Assembly: GCA_023265315.1 (NCBI GenBank)
Contig: JAHFUA010000007.1
Coordinates: forward strand, 1 to 44,309
Source: Acidobacteriota bacterium
GTDB taxonomy: Bacteria > Acidobacteriota > Terriglobia > Terriglobales > Acidobacteriaceae
DNA: 44,309 nt
Reading direction: 5' to 3'
The position numbers were made by a program, and so were the translations under genes. Positions 17,159-24,463 of the stretch are shown one piece after another. Every line of letters starts with the position of its first letter. The first letter of the stretch is position 1. The notes beneath the pieces are model-generated. The model searched no databases. It saw only the letters and a program-made list of their open reading frames with translations, and had not been told where the DNA came from.

Positions 17159-19333
17159 ATGGATCGCCGAAGGTTCCTGAAATTCGCAGCCGGAGGAGCA
17201 GCCGGCGCCACCCTGGCGGCTTCGGTGCCGTACCTCGAGCCCATGTTGAGGAAGCCGCAACTGAAGACCGAGCGGCGCGAGGTCCCGACCACCTGCGAGA
17301 TGTGCGTAAACAAGTGCTCCATCATTGCGGTGGTGGAGGACGGCGTCATCCACAAGCTCAACCCCAACCCGGAGAGCCCGCGCTCCCGTGGCATGGTGTG
17401 CGCGCGCGGCAACGCCGGGCTGCAGCAGGTGTACGATCCGGCACGGCTGAAGCGGCCGCTGCTCCGCGCCGGCGCGCGCGGGGAAGGCAAGTGGAAGCCG
17501 GTCTCCTGGGACGAGGCCTTCGACTTCGCCGCCGAAAAGCTTAAGGCCGTGAAAGAGAAATGTGGGCCGCAGGGGACGTTGTGGTCTTCGACCGAGAGCT
17601 TTCAGGAGACGTTCTTCAAGAGCCTGGGCTTGGCCTTGGGATCGCCGAACGTGGAGCGCCATCCCACGCTGTGCCTGGCCTCGGTCAACCTGGCATACTC
17701 GCTGACCTTCGGCACGGTGCCCTCGTTCGACCTGCTGAATGCGCGCTACATCATCATGTCGGGCGCCAACCGTCTGGAGTCGTTCATCATGCCGGACACG
17801 GTGGACCTGGTTGGCTCTACCACCGAGCGCAAGGCGCGCCTGATCTATCTTGACCCGCGCTTCACGGTAACCGCCGCGAAAGCCGATGAGTGGTATCCGA
17901 TTCGTCCGCACACCGACCTGGCGTTCATCCTCGCGATGCTGAATGTCATCGTCGGCGAGAACCGCTACGACAAGGAGTTCGTCGCCACCTACTGCAGCGG
18001 GTTCGACAAGCTGGCCGAGCACGTCAAGACCTACACGCCTGAGTGGGCGGAGACCGAAACGGAGATCCCCGCTAAAGACATCATCCGCATCGCGCGCGAA
18101 TTTGCCGACGCGGCGCCGCGGGCGCTCTATTACGCCGGGCGGCGCTCCTCCTGGTACCGCGACGATTTTCCGATGCGCCGCGCCCAGGCCATCCTCAACG
18201 CCGTCATCGGCAACTGGGACCGTCAGGGCGGCATGGTGCCCAACGCCAAGATCGCCTTGGGTGAGTACATGTTCCTACCCTGGGACGATCCCACCGCGCC
18301 GCGGGTGGACGAGATGGACAAGAACTTCCCGCTGGCGGCCAAGGGCGACGGCGCTTATCTCAAGATGCGGGAGAACATCCTCGAGGGCAAGCCGTATCCG
18401 GTGAAGGCCTGGATGATCCACAAGCAGGACCCGATGAACGCCCTGCCGGAGCAAGCCAAGACGCTGCGCATGATCGAGCAGATGGATTTCATCGGCGTCA
18501 TCGACGTGCAGATGAGCGACATGGCCTGGTACGCGGACGTGGTCTTCCCCGAGTCCACCTATCTCGAACGGCAGGACCCTGTGGAAGTGTTGGCCGGCAT
18601 CCTGCCAGTGGTGGTGTATCGCCAGGCGGTCATTCCACCTCTGCACGACACCAAACCCACGCTGGAGATCGTGCAAGGGCTGGCGAAACGTCTCGGCCTC
18701 TCCCAGTACTTTGATTACACCATCGACCAGTGGATCGACGCGCAGGTGAAGGAGCTGCCGCTGGACACGCCGCTGGAATATCTCAAGCACCACGGCGTCT
18801 ACGCTTCGCCGGACGGCCCGAAGTATGGAACCACGCTTAAGCCGGACCACCGCTTCGTCACGCAGTCGGGCAAGATCGACCTCTATTCCGACCGGCTGCG
18901 CGAAGCGGGATACGATGCGTTGCCGGTGTATCAGACCCCGATGCAACCGCCGGCGGGCAGGTTTCGCCTGATCCTGGGTCGCAAGGCTTATTTCACCCAG
19001 GCCAACACCACCAACAATCCGTGGCTGAACACCTTCGCACCGGAGAACGTGTTGTGGATCCACCCGGCATCTGCACGAAGCGTCGGGGTGGAAGATGGCG
19101 ATCGGGTGGAGGTCAGAAGCAGCGTCGGCAGCATTACGGTCAAGGCTCGTGTTACGCAGGAGATCCGCCCGGACTGCGTGTTCACCATGCACGGCTACGG
19201 CAAGCGCTCGAAGTGGCAGAGCCGGGTGGCGGGTGCGGGCGCATCGGATGCCGAAATCATCGAGACCGCGTGGGACCAGGTCTCGGGCGGCGGCGCATTC
19301 CACGAAACTTTCGTGAAAGTGAGAAAGGTGTAG
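17159..19333 (+). CDS. Tat-exported molybdopterin oxidoreductase (PsrA/PhsA-like catalytic subunit)
   Basis: This 724-residue DMSO-reductase-superfamily enzyme begins with a Tat signal (DRRRFLKFAAGGAAG). A [4Fe-4S] motif follows with Cys46, Cys49, Cys53 and Cys81. The probable Mo ligand is Cys172 in RHPTLCLASVNLAY, a cysteine as in polysulfide, thiosulfate and arsenate reductase relatives, not Sec or Ser. The C-terminal molybdopterin-binding domain shows ENVLWIHPASARSVGVEDGD. It is followed by ferredoxin-like and NrfD-type genes, the classic Psr/Phs/Ttr three-subunit order. The sulfur-handling neighbours (rhodanese, TlpA) favour polysulfide, thiosulfate or tetrathionate. Arsenate or selenate cannot be excluded by eye. 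Confidence 0.9.
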   Translation: MDRRRFLKFAAGGAAGATLAASVPYLEPMLRKPQLKTERREVPTTCEMCVNKCSIIAVVEDGVIHKLNPNPESPRSRGMVCARGNAGLQQVYDPARLKRPLLRAGARGEGKWKPVSWDEAFDFAAEKLKAVKEKCGPQGTLWSSTESFQETFFKSLGLALGSPNVERHPTLCLASVNLAYSLTFGTVPSFDLLNARYIIMSGANRLESFIMPDTVDLVGSTTERKARLIYLDPRFTVTAAKADEWYPIRPHTDLAFILAMLNVIVGENRYDKEFVATYCSGFDKLAEHVKTYTPEWAETETEIPAKDIIRIAREFADAAPRALYYAGRRSSWYRDDFPMRRAQAILNAVIGNWDRQGGMVPNAKIALGEYMFLPWDDPTAPRVDEMDKNFPLAAKGDGAYLKMRENILEGKPYPVKAWMIHKQDPMNALPEQAKTLRMIEQMDFIGVIDVQMSDMAWYADVVFPESTYLERQDPVEVLAGILPVVVYRQAVIPPLHDTKPTLEIVQGLAKRLGLSQYFDYTIDQWIDAQVKELPLDTPLEYLKHHGVYASPDGPKYGTTLKPDHRFVTQSGKIDLYSDRLREAGYDALPVYQTPMQPPAGRFRLILGRKAYFTQANTTNNPWLNTFAPENVLWIHPASARSVGVEDGDRVEVRSSVGSITVKARVTQEIRPDCVFTMHGYGKRSKWQSRVAGAGASDAEIIETAWDQVSGGGAFHETFVKVRKV

Positions 19334-19342
19334 GAGCCGGTC

Positions 19343-19894
19343 ATGGCCGCACGTCAGAAACGCTACGCGCTCGCGATCGACGCCCGGAAGTGCATCAACT
19401 GCAAGGCGTGCTCGGTGGCCTGCCGCGCCGAAAATCGCGTCCCGCTGGGCAAGGGACGCAACTGGATGAACGAGGAGCTGCGCGGCGAGTATCCCAAGCT
19501 GATGGCGGTGTTCGAGGCGGAGCAGTGCCACCACTGCGCCGACCCGGCCTGCGTTCGCGTTTGCCCGACCGGCGCCTCCTACCAGCGGCCGGATGGCATC
19601 GTGGCGATCAAGGACACGGAGTGCGTGGGCTGCCGTTACTGCGTGGTCGCTTGCCCCTACGATGCGCGCTTCTTCCGCGAAGACCGAGGCGTGGTGGAAA
19701 AGTGCGACCTTTGCGCTAAGCGTGTGGACCGCGCCGAGCTGCCGGCATGCGTCGAGACCTGCCCGTCGAAGGTGCGAGTGTTCGGCGATCTCAACGATCC
19801 CAACAGCAAGCTCCACGAATTGCTGTCAAAGCGCCAGTACCGGCTCAAGAAGCCCGAGGCGGGGACAGGCCCGCAGATCTACTACCTGCTGTGA
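19343..19894 (+). CDS. Four-[4Fe-4S] ferredoxin-type subunit (PsrB-like)
   Basis: The 183-residue protein has sixteen cysteines in four groups: 17/20/23/27, 62/65/70/74, 94/97/100/104 and 121/124/136/140. This is the exact pattern of PsrB/DmsB/NrfC electron-transfer subunits. It has no signal peptide, so it probably travels with the Tat-exported catalytic subunit and relays electrons between it and the membrane subunit. It starts 9 nt after the catalytic gene and is followed within 13 nt by the NrfD-type gene, so the three are one transcription unit. Confidence 0.95.
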   Translation: MAARQKRYALAIDARKCINCKACSVACRAENRVPLGKGRNWMNEELRGEYPKLMAVFEAEQCHHCADPACVRVCPTGASYQRPDGIVAIKDTECVGCRYCVVACPYDARFFREDRGVVEKCDLCAKRVDRAELPACVETCPSKVRVFGDLNDPNSKLHELLSKRQYRLKKPEAGTGPQIYYLL

Positions 19895-19906
19895 GGGGTG
19901 AGCGCG

Positions 19907-20866
19907 ATGAAGACCATTGAATGGGGATTTCTAATCATCAATTACCTCTTCCTGGGCGGGCTGTCGGCGGGGCTGTTTTTCGTGGCCGCACTCGCCACCC
20001 TGCTGGAACACAACGGCGACCGGCCGTATGCCCGCATCGCCCGCTACGGCGCGCTGCTGGCGCCCTGGCCGGTAATGCTGGGCTGCTTCCTGCTCATCTT
20101 CGACCTGGGAAAGTGGTACCGCTTCTACAAGCTGTTCCTGCACCTGCGCTGGGTCAGCCCCATGTCGATCGGATCGTGGCTGCTGTTGATCTTCAGCGGT
20201 ATCTCGCTGCTGTTGTTTGTCGCGTCGCTGGCTAAGGAGGAGCGCCAGCGGCTGTTCCAGAAGCTGCCGGCGAGCGGTGCGATTCTGCGGCTGCTCAGTG
20301 GCGATTTATCAGCCTGGCAGCGGCCCATCGCCGCCCTGGGATTACCGTTCAGCATTGGGGTTGGGATCTACACCGGCGTGCTGCTGGGCGCGGTGCAGTC
20401 GCGGCCGTTCTGGAACACCAATCTGGTGGCGCAGATGTTCCTGTTCTCGGCGCTCTCCACCGGCTGCGCAACCCTCATTCTGGTGCTGGCTCTTGCGGGA
20501 AAGAGGATCGAAGCCGTCGAGTTCCGCCTGCTGTACACGCTGGACATCTGCTTTCTTACGCTGGAGTTCTTCATCGTGCTGCCGTACCTGATCCACGGCG
20601 AGCTCTCGGTCGAGGCCGTGCGGGAATCATTGCAGTTGATCCTCGGGGGGCCGTTCACGCTCGTCTTCTGGGTATTTTTCCTGGGACTGGGGTTGCTGGC
20701 GCCCTTGGCCATCGAAGTGCGTGAGATGGCGCCCGTGCTGCTTTCGAAGACGGTGGCCCACTACAGCAAGCCGCTGGCGGCGGTGACCGCGCTGCTGGTG
20801 CTGGCGGGCGGCTTTCTGCTGCGCTATATCTTTGTTTTCGCCGGACAGATGAGCGCCTTCAAATAA
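19907..20866 (+). CDS. NrfD/PsrC-family quinone-interacting membrane subunit
   Basis: The 319-residue polytopic protein has about eight to nine hydrophobic helices, starting WGFLIINYLFLGGLSAGLFF, a segment typical of NrfD/PsrC. The family anchors the periplasmic reductase, exchanges electrons with quinol and lacks heme. I chose ATG 19907 because GAGGGG is at proper distance; GTG 19898 would add three residues. The gene closes the PsrABC-like set, and the ArsR regulator starts 10 nt after its stop. Confidence 0.9.
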   Translation: MKTIEWGFLIINYLFLGGLSAGLFFVAALATLLEHNGDRPYARIARYGALLAPWPVMLGCFLLIFDLGKWYRFYKLFLHLRWVSPMSIGSWLLLIFSGISLLLFVASLAKEERQRLFQKLPASGAILRLLSGDLSAWQRPIAALGLPFSIGVGIYTGVLLGAVQSRPFWNTNLVAQMFLFSALSTGCATLILVLALAGKRIEAVEFRLLYTLDICFLTLEFFIVLPYLIHGELSVEAVRESLQLILGGPFTLVFWVFFLGLGLLAPLAIEVREMAPVLLSKTVAHYSKPLAAVTALLVLAGGFLLRYIFVFAGQMSAFK

Positions 20867-20876
20867 GGGATGTGCC

Positions 20877-21254
20877 ATGCAAGATTTGCAGCCCGTCGTA
20901 AGATACCCGTCGGGAACTTCCATGCACACTGCCAAGCGGGAGATCGAAGACCATATCTACGAATTGCAGGTGCGAATCTGCAAAGCGTTTGCCAACACGA
21001 CTCGTCTCCATATCCTTGACCTCCTGGGGAAACGCGAACACGGAGTTTCGGAACTGCAGCGCCGCTTGGGCGTCACCAAGGCGAACCTGTCGCAACATCT
21101 GGCCATCCTGCGAGGCGCTGGAGTCATCAGCACCCGGCGGGAAGGGCAGCAGATCTATTGCTCGCTGGCGATCCCGGAAGTGAAACAGGCCTGCCAGTTG
21201 ATCCGGAGCGTGCTGCGCGCCCAGATTCGCAACGGCCGCAAACTCGCAATCTAG
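20877..21254 (+). CDS. ArsR-family winged-helix transcriptional regulator
   Basis: The 125-residue protein has the ArsR core: helix LQVRICKAFANTTRLHILDLL, recognition helix VTKANLSQHLAILRGAGVI (about residues 66-84) and a wing, RREGQQIYCSL. The ELCVC-type metal box of arsenic and cadmium sensors is missing. Three cysteines (35, 95, 106) are present, so thiol or persulfide sensing, as in SqrR/BigR, is possible, but their positions do not match those proteins cleanly. Placed 10 nt after the reductase membrane subunit, it is probably an autoregulator of the cluster acting at the palindrome at 14366. Confidence 0.88.
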   Translation: MQDLQPVVRYPSGTSMHTAKREIEDHIYELQVRICKAFANTTRLHILDLLGKREHGVSELQRRLGVTKANLSQHLAILRGAGVISTRREGQQIYCSLAIPEVKQACQLIRSVLRAQIRNGRKLAI

Positions 21255-21392
21255 TCCGCGACTCTGACGCCGCCTTGCGCAAGTCCGCAGCCTTGTGCAG
21301 TGTGTCGCATCGGCTGGCTGATGCGACCGGCAGCTCCTGCCTCCCGGGTTAAGCCGCTTGGTGAAACCGCGTCGCGTATACTCTTCCGTGCC

Positions 21393-21920
21393 ATGAATCG
21401 CTGGAATGATCGCCTGCTCCGCGGACGGGTTGTGGCGATACTCGTAGCTGCTGCGGCACTGCTGACCACGCTTGTAGCCGGCGCTCAGAGCGGAGGAAAG
21501 GACGGCAGTACCGCCCAGCCTCCATCGCCGGCATGGGAGTTGCCGCCCGGCAGCCCAGAGTTGATCCGCCCGGCGGAGCTGGCGAAAGCCCTATCCTCCA
21601 TGGGCACGAAAGCCATCGTCTTCAACGTCGGCCCGCGGGTGATTTACCTTCAAGCACACATCCCCGGTACCGAGTACATGGGTCCGGCGGCGAACCCGGA
21701 TGGGCTGGAGAAACTACGAGCACGCGCTGCCTCGCTGCCGCGCGATTCTTTCCTGGTGATCTATTGTGGATGCTGTCCGTGGGAACACTGCCCCAACGTC
21801 CGTCCGGCCTATAAGGAGCTGAAGCAGATGGGCTTTACCAGACTCAAGGTGCTCTACATCGCCAACAGCTTCGGGACCGACTGGGTCGAGAAGGGCTACC
21901 CCACCGCGAAAGGCGAGTAG
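21393..21920 (+). CDS. Exported rhodanese-like protein with Cys-rich active loop
   Basis: The 175-residue protein from ATG 21393 has a signal or anchor helix (residues 12-30), a Pro-rich linker and a rhodanese domain (ELAKALSSMGTKAIVFNVG, QAHIPGTEYMG). The active-site loop is YCGCCPWEHCPN with four cysteines (125, 127, 128, 133) in place of the usual single Cys. Rhodaneses transfer sulfane sulfur, and extra loop cysteines could bind a metal or pass a persulfide. Its position between the ArsR regulator and a TlpA-type thioredoxin fits sulfur handling in the periplasm for the neighbouring reductase. Confidence 0.82.
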   Translation: MNRWNDRLLRGRVVAILVAAAALLTTLVAGAQSGGKDGSTAQPPSPAWELPPGSPELIRPAELAKALSSMGTKAIVFNVGPRVIYLQAHIPGTEYMGPAANPDGLEKLRARAASLPRDSFLVIYCGCCPWEHCPNVRPAYKELKQMGFTRLKVLYIANSFGTDWVEKGYPTAKGE

Positions 21921-21950
21921 CGGGCTGGATGGGCAGGGCCCGGTGATGGA

Positions 21951-22466
21951 GTGACGAAAAAGCTGGCGGTCTTCATCGCGGCGATGGGATTGGTCGCCGC
22001 CCTCTATTTACAGCGGCGCGTTTCGAGAGCCGGGGCGCCCAACCACGACTTGCCTGCCCCGGCCGTTGCCCTGGTAGACCTCAGCGGGAACAACGTCAGC
22101 CCTGCGCGCTACAAGGGCAAGGTTGTGCTGATCAATTTCTGGGCGGCCTGGTGCACTCCCTGCCGCGAGGAGATCCCGCAGTTCGTGGCGCTCGAGGAGA
22201 AGTACGGCTCGCGAGGGTTTCAGGCCGTCGGCATCTCCCTGGACGACCCCGAAGCCGCGCTGCGTGACTTCTGTCGGGAGTACAAGGTGAATTACCCCAT
22301 CGTGATGGGCAGCCAGAAAATCGCGGAGGGGTTCGGAGGCGTGCTCGGACTGCCGACCACATTTCTGATCGGCCGCGACGGGCGTATCCACGCCAAGTAT
22401 GTTGGCACCACTGATTTCCCCAAGCTGGAGAGGGAGATCGCTGCCCTGCTGGCCGCAGGCCCGTAA
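21951..22466 (+). CDS. Membrane-anchored TlpA/ResA-like thioredoxin
   Basis: The 171-residue protein starts at GTG 21951 (GATGGA upstream). An N-terminal helix (residues 4-20) anchors a periplasmic thioredoxin fold with the redox motif WCTPC (Cys68, Cys71), the cis-Pro segment LGLPTTFLIGRDG and the AhpC/TSA-like VGISLDDPEAAL. TlpA/ResA proteins reduce disulfides in the envelope, for example on apocytochrome c. Here it may keep the rhodanese or cytochrome cysteines reduced. It lies 30 nt after the rhodanese gene and ends before a terminator that closes the cluster. Confidence 0.9.
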   Translation: MTKKLAVFIAAMGLVAALYLQRRVSRAGAPNHDLPAPAVALVDLSGNNVSPARYKGKVVLINFWAAWCTPCREEIPQFVALEEKYGSRGFQAVGISLDDPEAALRDFCREYKVNYPIVMGSQKIAEGFGGVLGLPTTFLIGRDGRIHAKYVGTTDFPKLEREIAALLAAGP

Positions 22467-22472
22467 ATGCGT

Positions 22473-22492
22473 TCCGGCTAGGCCGGCTTTTT
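22473..22492 (+). terminator. Terminator after the TlpA-like gene
   Basis: CCGGC (22474-22478) and GCCGG (22482-22486) form a short stem with a TAG loop, followed by five Ts (22488-22492). Its loop carries the stop codon of the opposing STAS gene. The stem is only 5 bp, but the T-run is good. Confidence 0.6.
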
Positions 22493-22858
22493 GTTGCCAG
22501 CCGCCGCTGCTTTGGGACGCAGAAAGGAATCCACCGCTTCGCTCTCGGACTTGTAGATCTCAAAGACCTCGTCCAGCCGGGTGACCCGCAAGACTTCCCA
22601 GGTCTTAGAGGACAGGTCGGCGAGCTTGAGCTCCCCGCCGCGGTTGCGCGCGGAGATGAACAGTCCCACCAGCGCCGCCAGGCCCTCGCTGTCGATCTGC
22701 TCGATGCCGGCAAGGTGCAGCACCACGCGATTGGTCTCCTTGAAAAGCGAGAGCACGGTCAGGCGCAGCTCGTCCACTTCCTGGCCGAAGACAATGCGTC
22801 CCCGGCAGCGGACGACAGCGACATCTGCCTGCCTGGCCACATCCAATCGCAGTTCCAT
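22478..22858 (-). CDS. STAS-domain protein (anti-sigma-factor-antagonist-like)
   Basis: The 126-residue protein from ATG 22858 has a GAGGGGG ribosome site. It is a single STAS domain: VVRCRGRIVFGQEVDELR, then VVLHLAGIEQIDSEGLAALVGLFISARN. Antagonists of the SpoIIAA/RsbV kind carry Asp-Ser-Ser/Thr-Gly at the phosphorylation loop, and here the motif is Asp-Ser-Glu-Gly. A tail of about 20 Lys/Ala-rich residues follows. No anti-sigma kinase is adjacent, so the partner is unknown. The promoter region upstream carries a small transposable element. Confidence 0.85.
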   Translation of the reverse strand: MELRLDVARQADVAVVRCRGRIVFGQEVDELRLTVLSLFKETNRVVLHLAGIEQIDSEGLAALVGLFISARNRGGELKLADLSSKTWEVLRVTRLDEVFEIYKSESEAVDSFLRPKAAAAGNKKPA

Positions 22859-22942
22859 TGCAGCCCCCTCTTGACGGCTGGGGCGCCCGGAAGCAGCGGG
22901 ACGCCAAGATATCATAGGCCAGAATCCGCCGCCGCGCGACTG

Positions 22943-23020
22943 AAACCGCCGGTAGTGGGTCAGTTTGGTTTCCATAAAGCGAGCCTGTGGAAAACGAAAC
23001 TGACCCACTACCAAACCGCC
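22943..23020. mobile_element. 62-bp MITE with 16-bp inverted ends and 8-bp target duplication
   Basis: The element at 22951-23012 begins GGTAGTGGGTCAGTTT (22951-22966) and ends with its perfect reverse complement (22997-23012). An inner TTTCCA/TGGAAA adds to the pairing. It is bracketed by identical 8-bp direct repeats AAACCGCC at 22943-22950 and 23013-23020, as expected for a target-site duplication. It has no coding capacity, so it would need a transposase supplied elsewhere. Confidence 0.85.
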
Positions 23021-23027
23021 GCCCGCC

Positions 23028-23071
23028 ACTCAGCCTGGAGGAGACAAATCCGGCATTCACGGGCTGAGTGA
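23028..23071. repeat. 9-bp inverted repeat near the MITE
   Basis: CACTCAGCC and GGCTGAGTG flank about 26 nt just downstream of the MITE. There is no T-run. It may be a structured RNA segment or a remnant of another repeat. Apart from this and the MITE, the 384 nt between the STAS start and the gene at 23243 hold nothing I recognise. Confidence 0.4.
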
Positions 23072-23242
23072 CAAATGCCAGCAAAAAGGGAGTTTTCCTG
23101 AGTTCCTGACCGTCCTGAAGTGGGCTTGGTCCGGAATGGTGTTTCGAACAAAAAGTTTTCCACAGCAGTTTCAGGGCTCTCCCGACATCTAACGAGGGTA
23201 AGCTGTAAGGTCACAGCGGAACTTCAAAGCTGCCTCTTCGCC

Positions 23243-23503
23243 ATGATTGCCAAGTGCGCCAACCCTGCCTGCGCTGTTCAGTTCCAGTACCTGCGCGAGG
23301 GCAAGCTTTTCCGCATGGAGTTCGATCCCGAGCGGAACCCTCCCGGGCCCCAGTTGGCGGGCACACCCAAGCCGGTTCGCAAGGTCGAGCATTTCTGGCT
23401 TTGCGGCGCTTGTTCCACCACGCTGACCCTGGTGATGAATGGCGATAAGGTGGAAACCGCGCTTCTCGAACCTGTCGCGTTCAAGACTGCTGCTGCCTCC
23501 TGA
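23243..23503 (+). CDS. Small probable zinc-binding protein, unknown function
   Basis: The 86-residue protein from ATG 23243 begins IAKCANPACAVQFQYL and later has WLCGACSTTL. Cys5-x4-Cys10 together with Cys54-x2-Cys57 look like a split zinc ribbon. There is no signal peptide. The open frame extends upstream, but the residues there are not protein-like and overlap the promoter area. It is followed by a clear terminator. I do not recognise the family; a cytosolic nucleic-acid or protein-binding role would be a guess. Confidence 0.65.
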   Translation: MIAKCANPACAVQFQYLREGKLFRMEFDPERNPPGPQLAGTPKPVRKVEHFWLCGACSTTLTLVMNGDKVETALLEPVAFKTAAAS

Positions 23504-23510
23504 CCCTAGA

Positions 23511-23556
23511 GCATCCACCACGTAAGCACGCGTGTGATTCCGTGGTGGAGCTTTTT
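23511..23556 (+). terminator. Terminator between convergent genes
   Basis: TCCACCACG (23514-23522) pairs with CGTGGTGGA (23541-23549), with a loop that contains its own CACGCGTG palindrome. GCTTTTT follows. It ends the small zinc-protein transcript and lies just before the stop of the opposing glycosyltransferase gene. Confidence 0.75.
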
Positions 23557-23570
23557 GGGGAGAGGCTACC

Positions 23571-24413
23571 CTACTTGCTGGCGGCGAGGCGGGCGACCCG
23601 GTCCTGATACTTTCCCGTAAGGTCGTACCAGCGGATACGAAGTAATTCGGTAAACATCCTGAAGCCGTCTTTGAGGGGGCTGATCTTGGAGCGCTCGTCG
23701 TGCGCCCACTCCACCGGCACCTCCGCGATCACCATCCCGGCCTGGTTTGCGAGAAATAGGATCTCGGGATCGAACCCCCAGCGCTCGATGCGCTGCCGCG
23801 GGAAGATGGCTTGCGCCGCCCGCCGGGTAAAGGCTTTGAGGCCGCACTGCGTGTCCTTGAAGCGCAGGCCGAGGACGATCCGCAGCAACAGGTTGAAGAT
23901 GCGCCCGAAGAACTGGCGGTAGAGGGGCTGGCGCTCGGTCTGGAGCTCGGCGCGCAGCCAGCGCGAGCCGATGGCGATGTCCGCGCCCTGCTCGATGGTG
24001 GCGATCAGCTTTTCCGCCTCGCAGATAGGTGAGGAAAGATCGGCGTCGGTAAACAGCAGCACGTCGCCGCCGGCCTCCATCATCCCGTGGCGGACGCTGT
24101 AGCCCTTGCCGCGGTTGCCGGGATTCTCCACCAGCCGGATGATCGGATTCCGGCGCGCCCACTCGCGCACGATCTCGGGCGTGGAATCGCGCGAGCCGTC
24201 ATTGACTACGATGACTTCCGCCGTCCACCCCATTTGGGCGACATAGGCCACGACCTTTTCCAGGGTGGCCTCCAGGCGCTGGCCCTCGTTATAGGCGGGA
24301 ATGACGATGCTGTACGTAACCGGCTCCGCGTCCAGCTCGGACGCAGCCCCATTGTAGGGCGTTGGCAGGCGGGTGCGCGCCTCCGCAAAAACAAAAACGC
24401 CACGGATTTTCAC
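23571..24413 (-). CDS. Family 2 glycosyltransferase (dolichyl/undecaprenyl-phosphate glucosyltransferase-like)
   Basis: The GT2 core is clear: YSIVIPAYNEGQRLEATL, the nucleotide-binding VIVVNDGSRDST, VENPGNRGKGYSVRHGM and DxD-type FTDADLSSP, with DTQCGLKAFTRRAA typical of the ALG5/DPG-synthase branch. These transfer a hexose from a nucleotide sugar to a polyprenyl phosphate at the membrane. No transmembrane segments are evident. The only start I find is GTG at 24413; TGA lies two codons upstream. That GTG falls inside a palindromic repeat (24399-24457), so the first 30 or so residues, which precede the conserved fold, partly come from repeat DNA. Confidence 0.87.
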   Translation of the reverse strand: MKIRGVFVFAEARTRLPTPYNGAASELDAEPVTYSIVIPAYNEGQRLEATLEKVVAYVAQMGWTAEVIVVNDGSRDSTPEIVREWARRNPIIRLVENPGNRGKGYSVRHGMMEAGGDVLLFTDADLSSPICEAEKLIATIEQGADIAIGSRWLRAELQTERQPLYRQFFGRIFNLLLRIVLGLRFKDTQCGLKAFTRRAAQAIFPRQRIERWGFDPEILFLANQAGMVIAEVPVEWAHDERSKISPLKDGFRMFTELLRIRWYDLTGKYQDRVARLAASK

Positions 24414-24457
24414 GGATCAAATTTCTTGAGCCGCGTTTATCCGTGTCGATCCGTGGC
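24399..24457. repeat. Palindromic repeat of CCACGGAT/ATCCGTGG type
   Basis: GCCACGGATTTTCACGGAT (24399-24417) matches the reverse complement of ATCCGTGTCGATCCGTGGC (24439-24457) at 16 of 19 positions. It lies between two minus-strand genes and overlaps the only usable start of the glycosyltransferase. A related palindrome with CGCGGATC arms is at 33808. Confidence 0.75.
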
Positions 24458-24463
24458 TTGGGT

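Noticed and set aside
17159-19333. Selenocysteine in the molybdopterin oxidoreductase
   Set aside because: The frame has no internal TGA, and the Mo-ligand position is an encoded Cys172.
18275-19816. Minus-strand open frame of 513 codons opposite the molybdopterin and ferredoxin genes
   Set aside because: The opposite strand carries the Fe-S cysteines and cofactor motifs; this frame is a composition effect.
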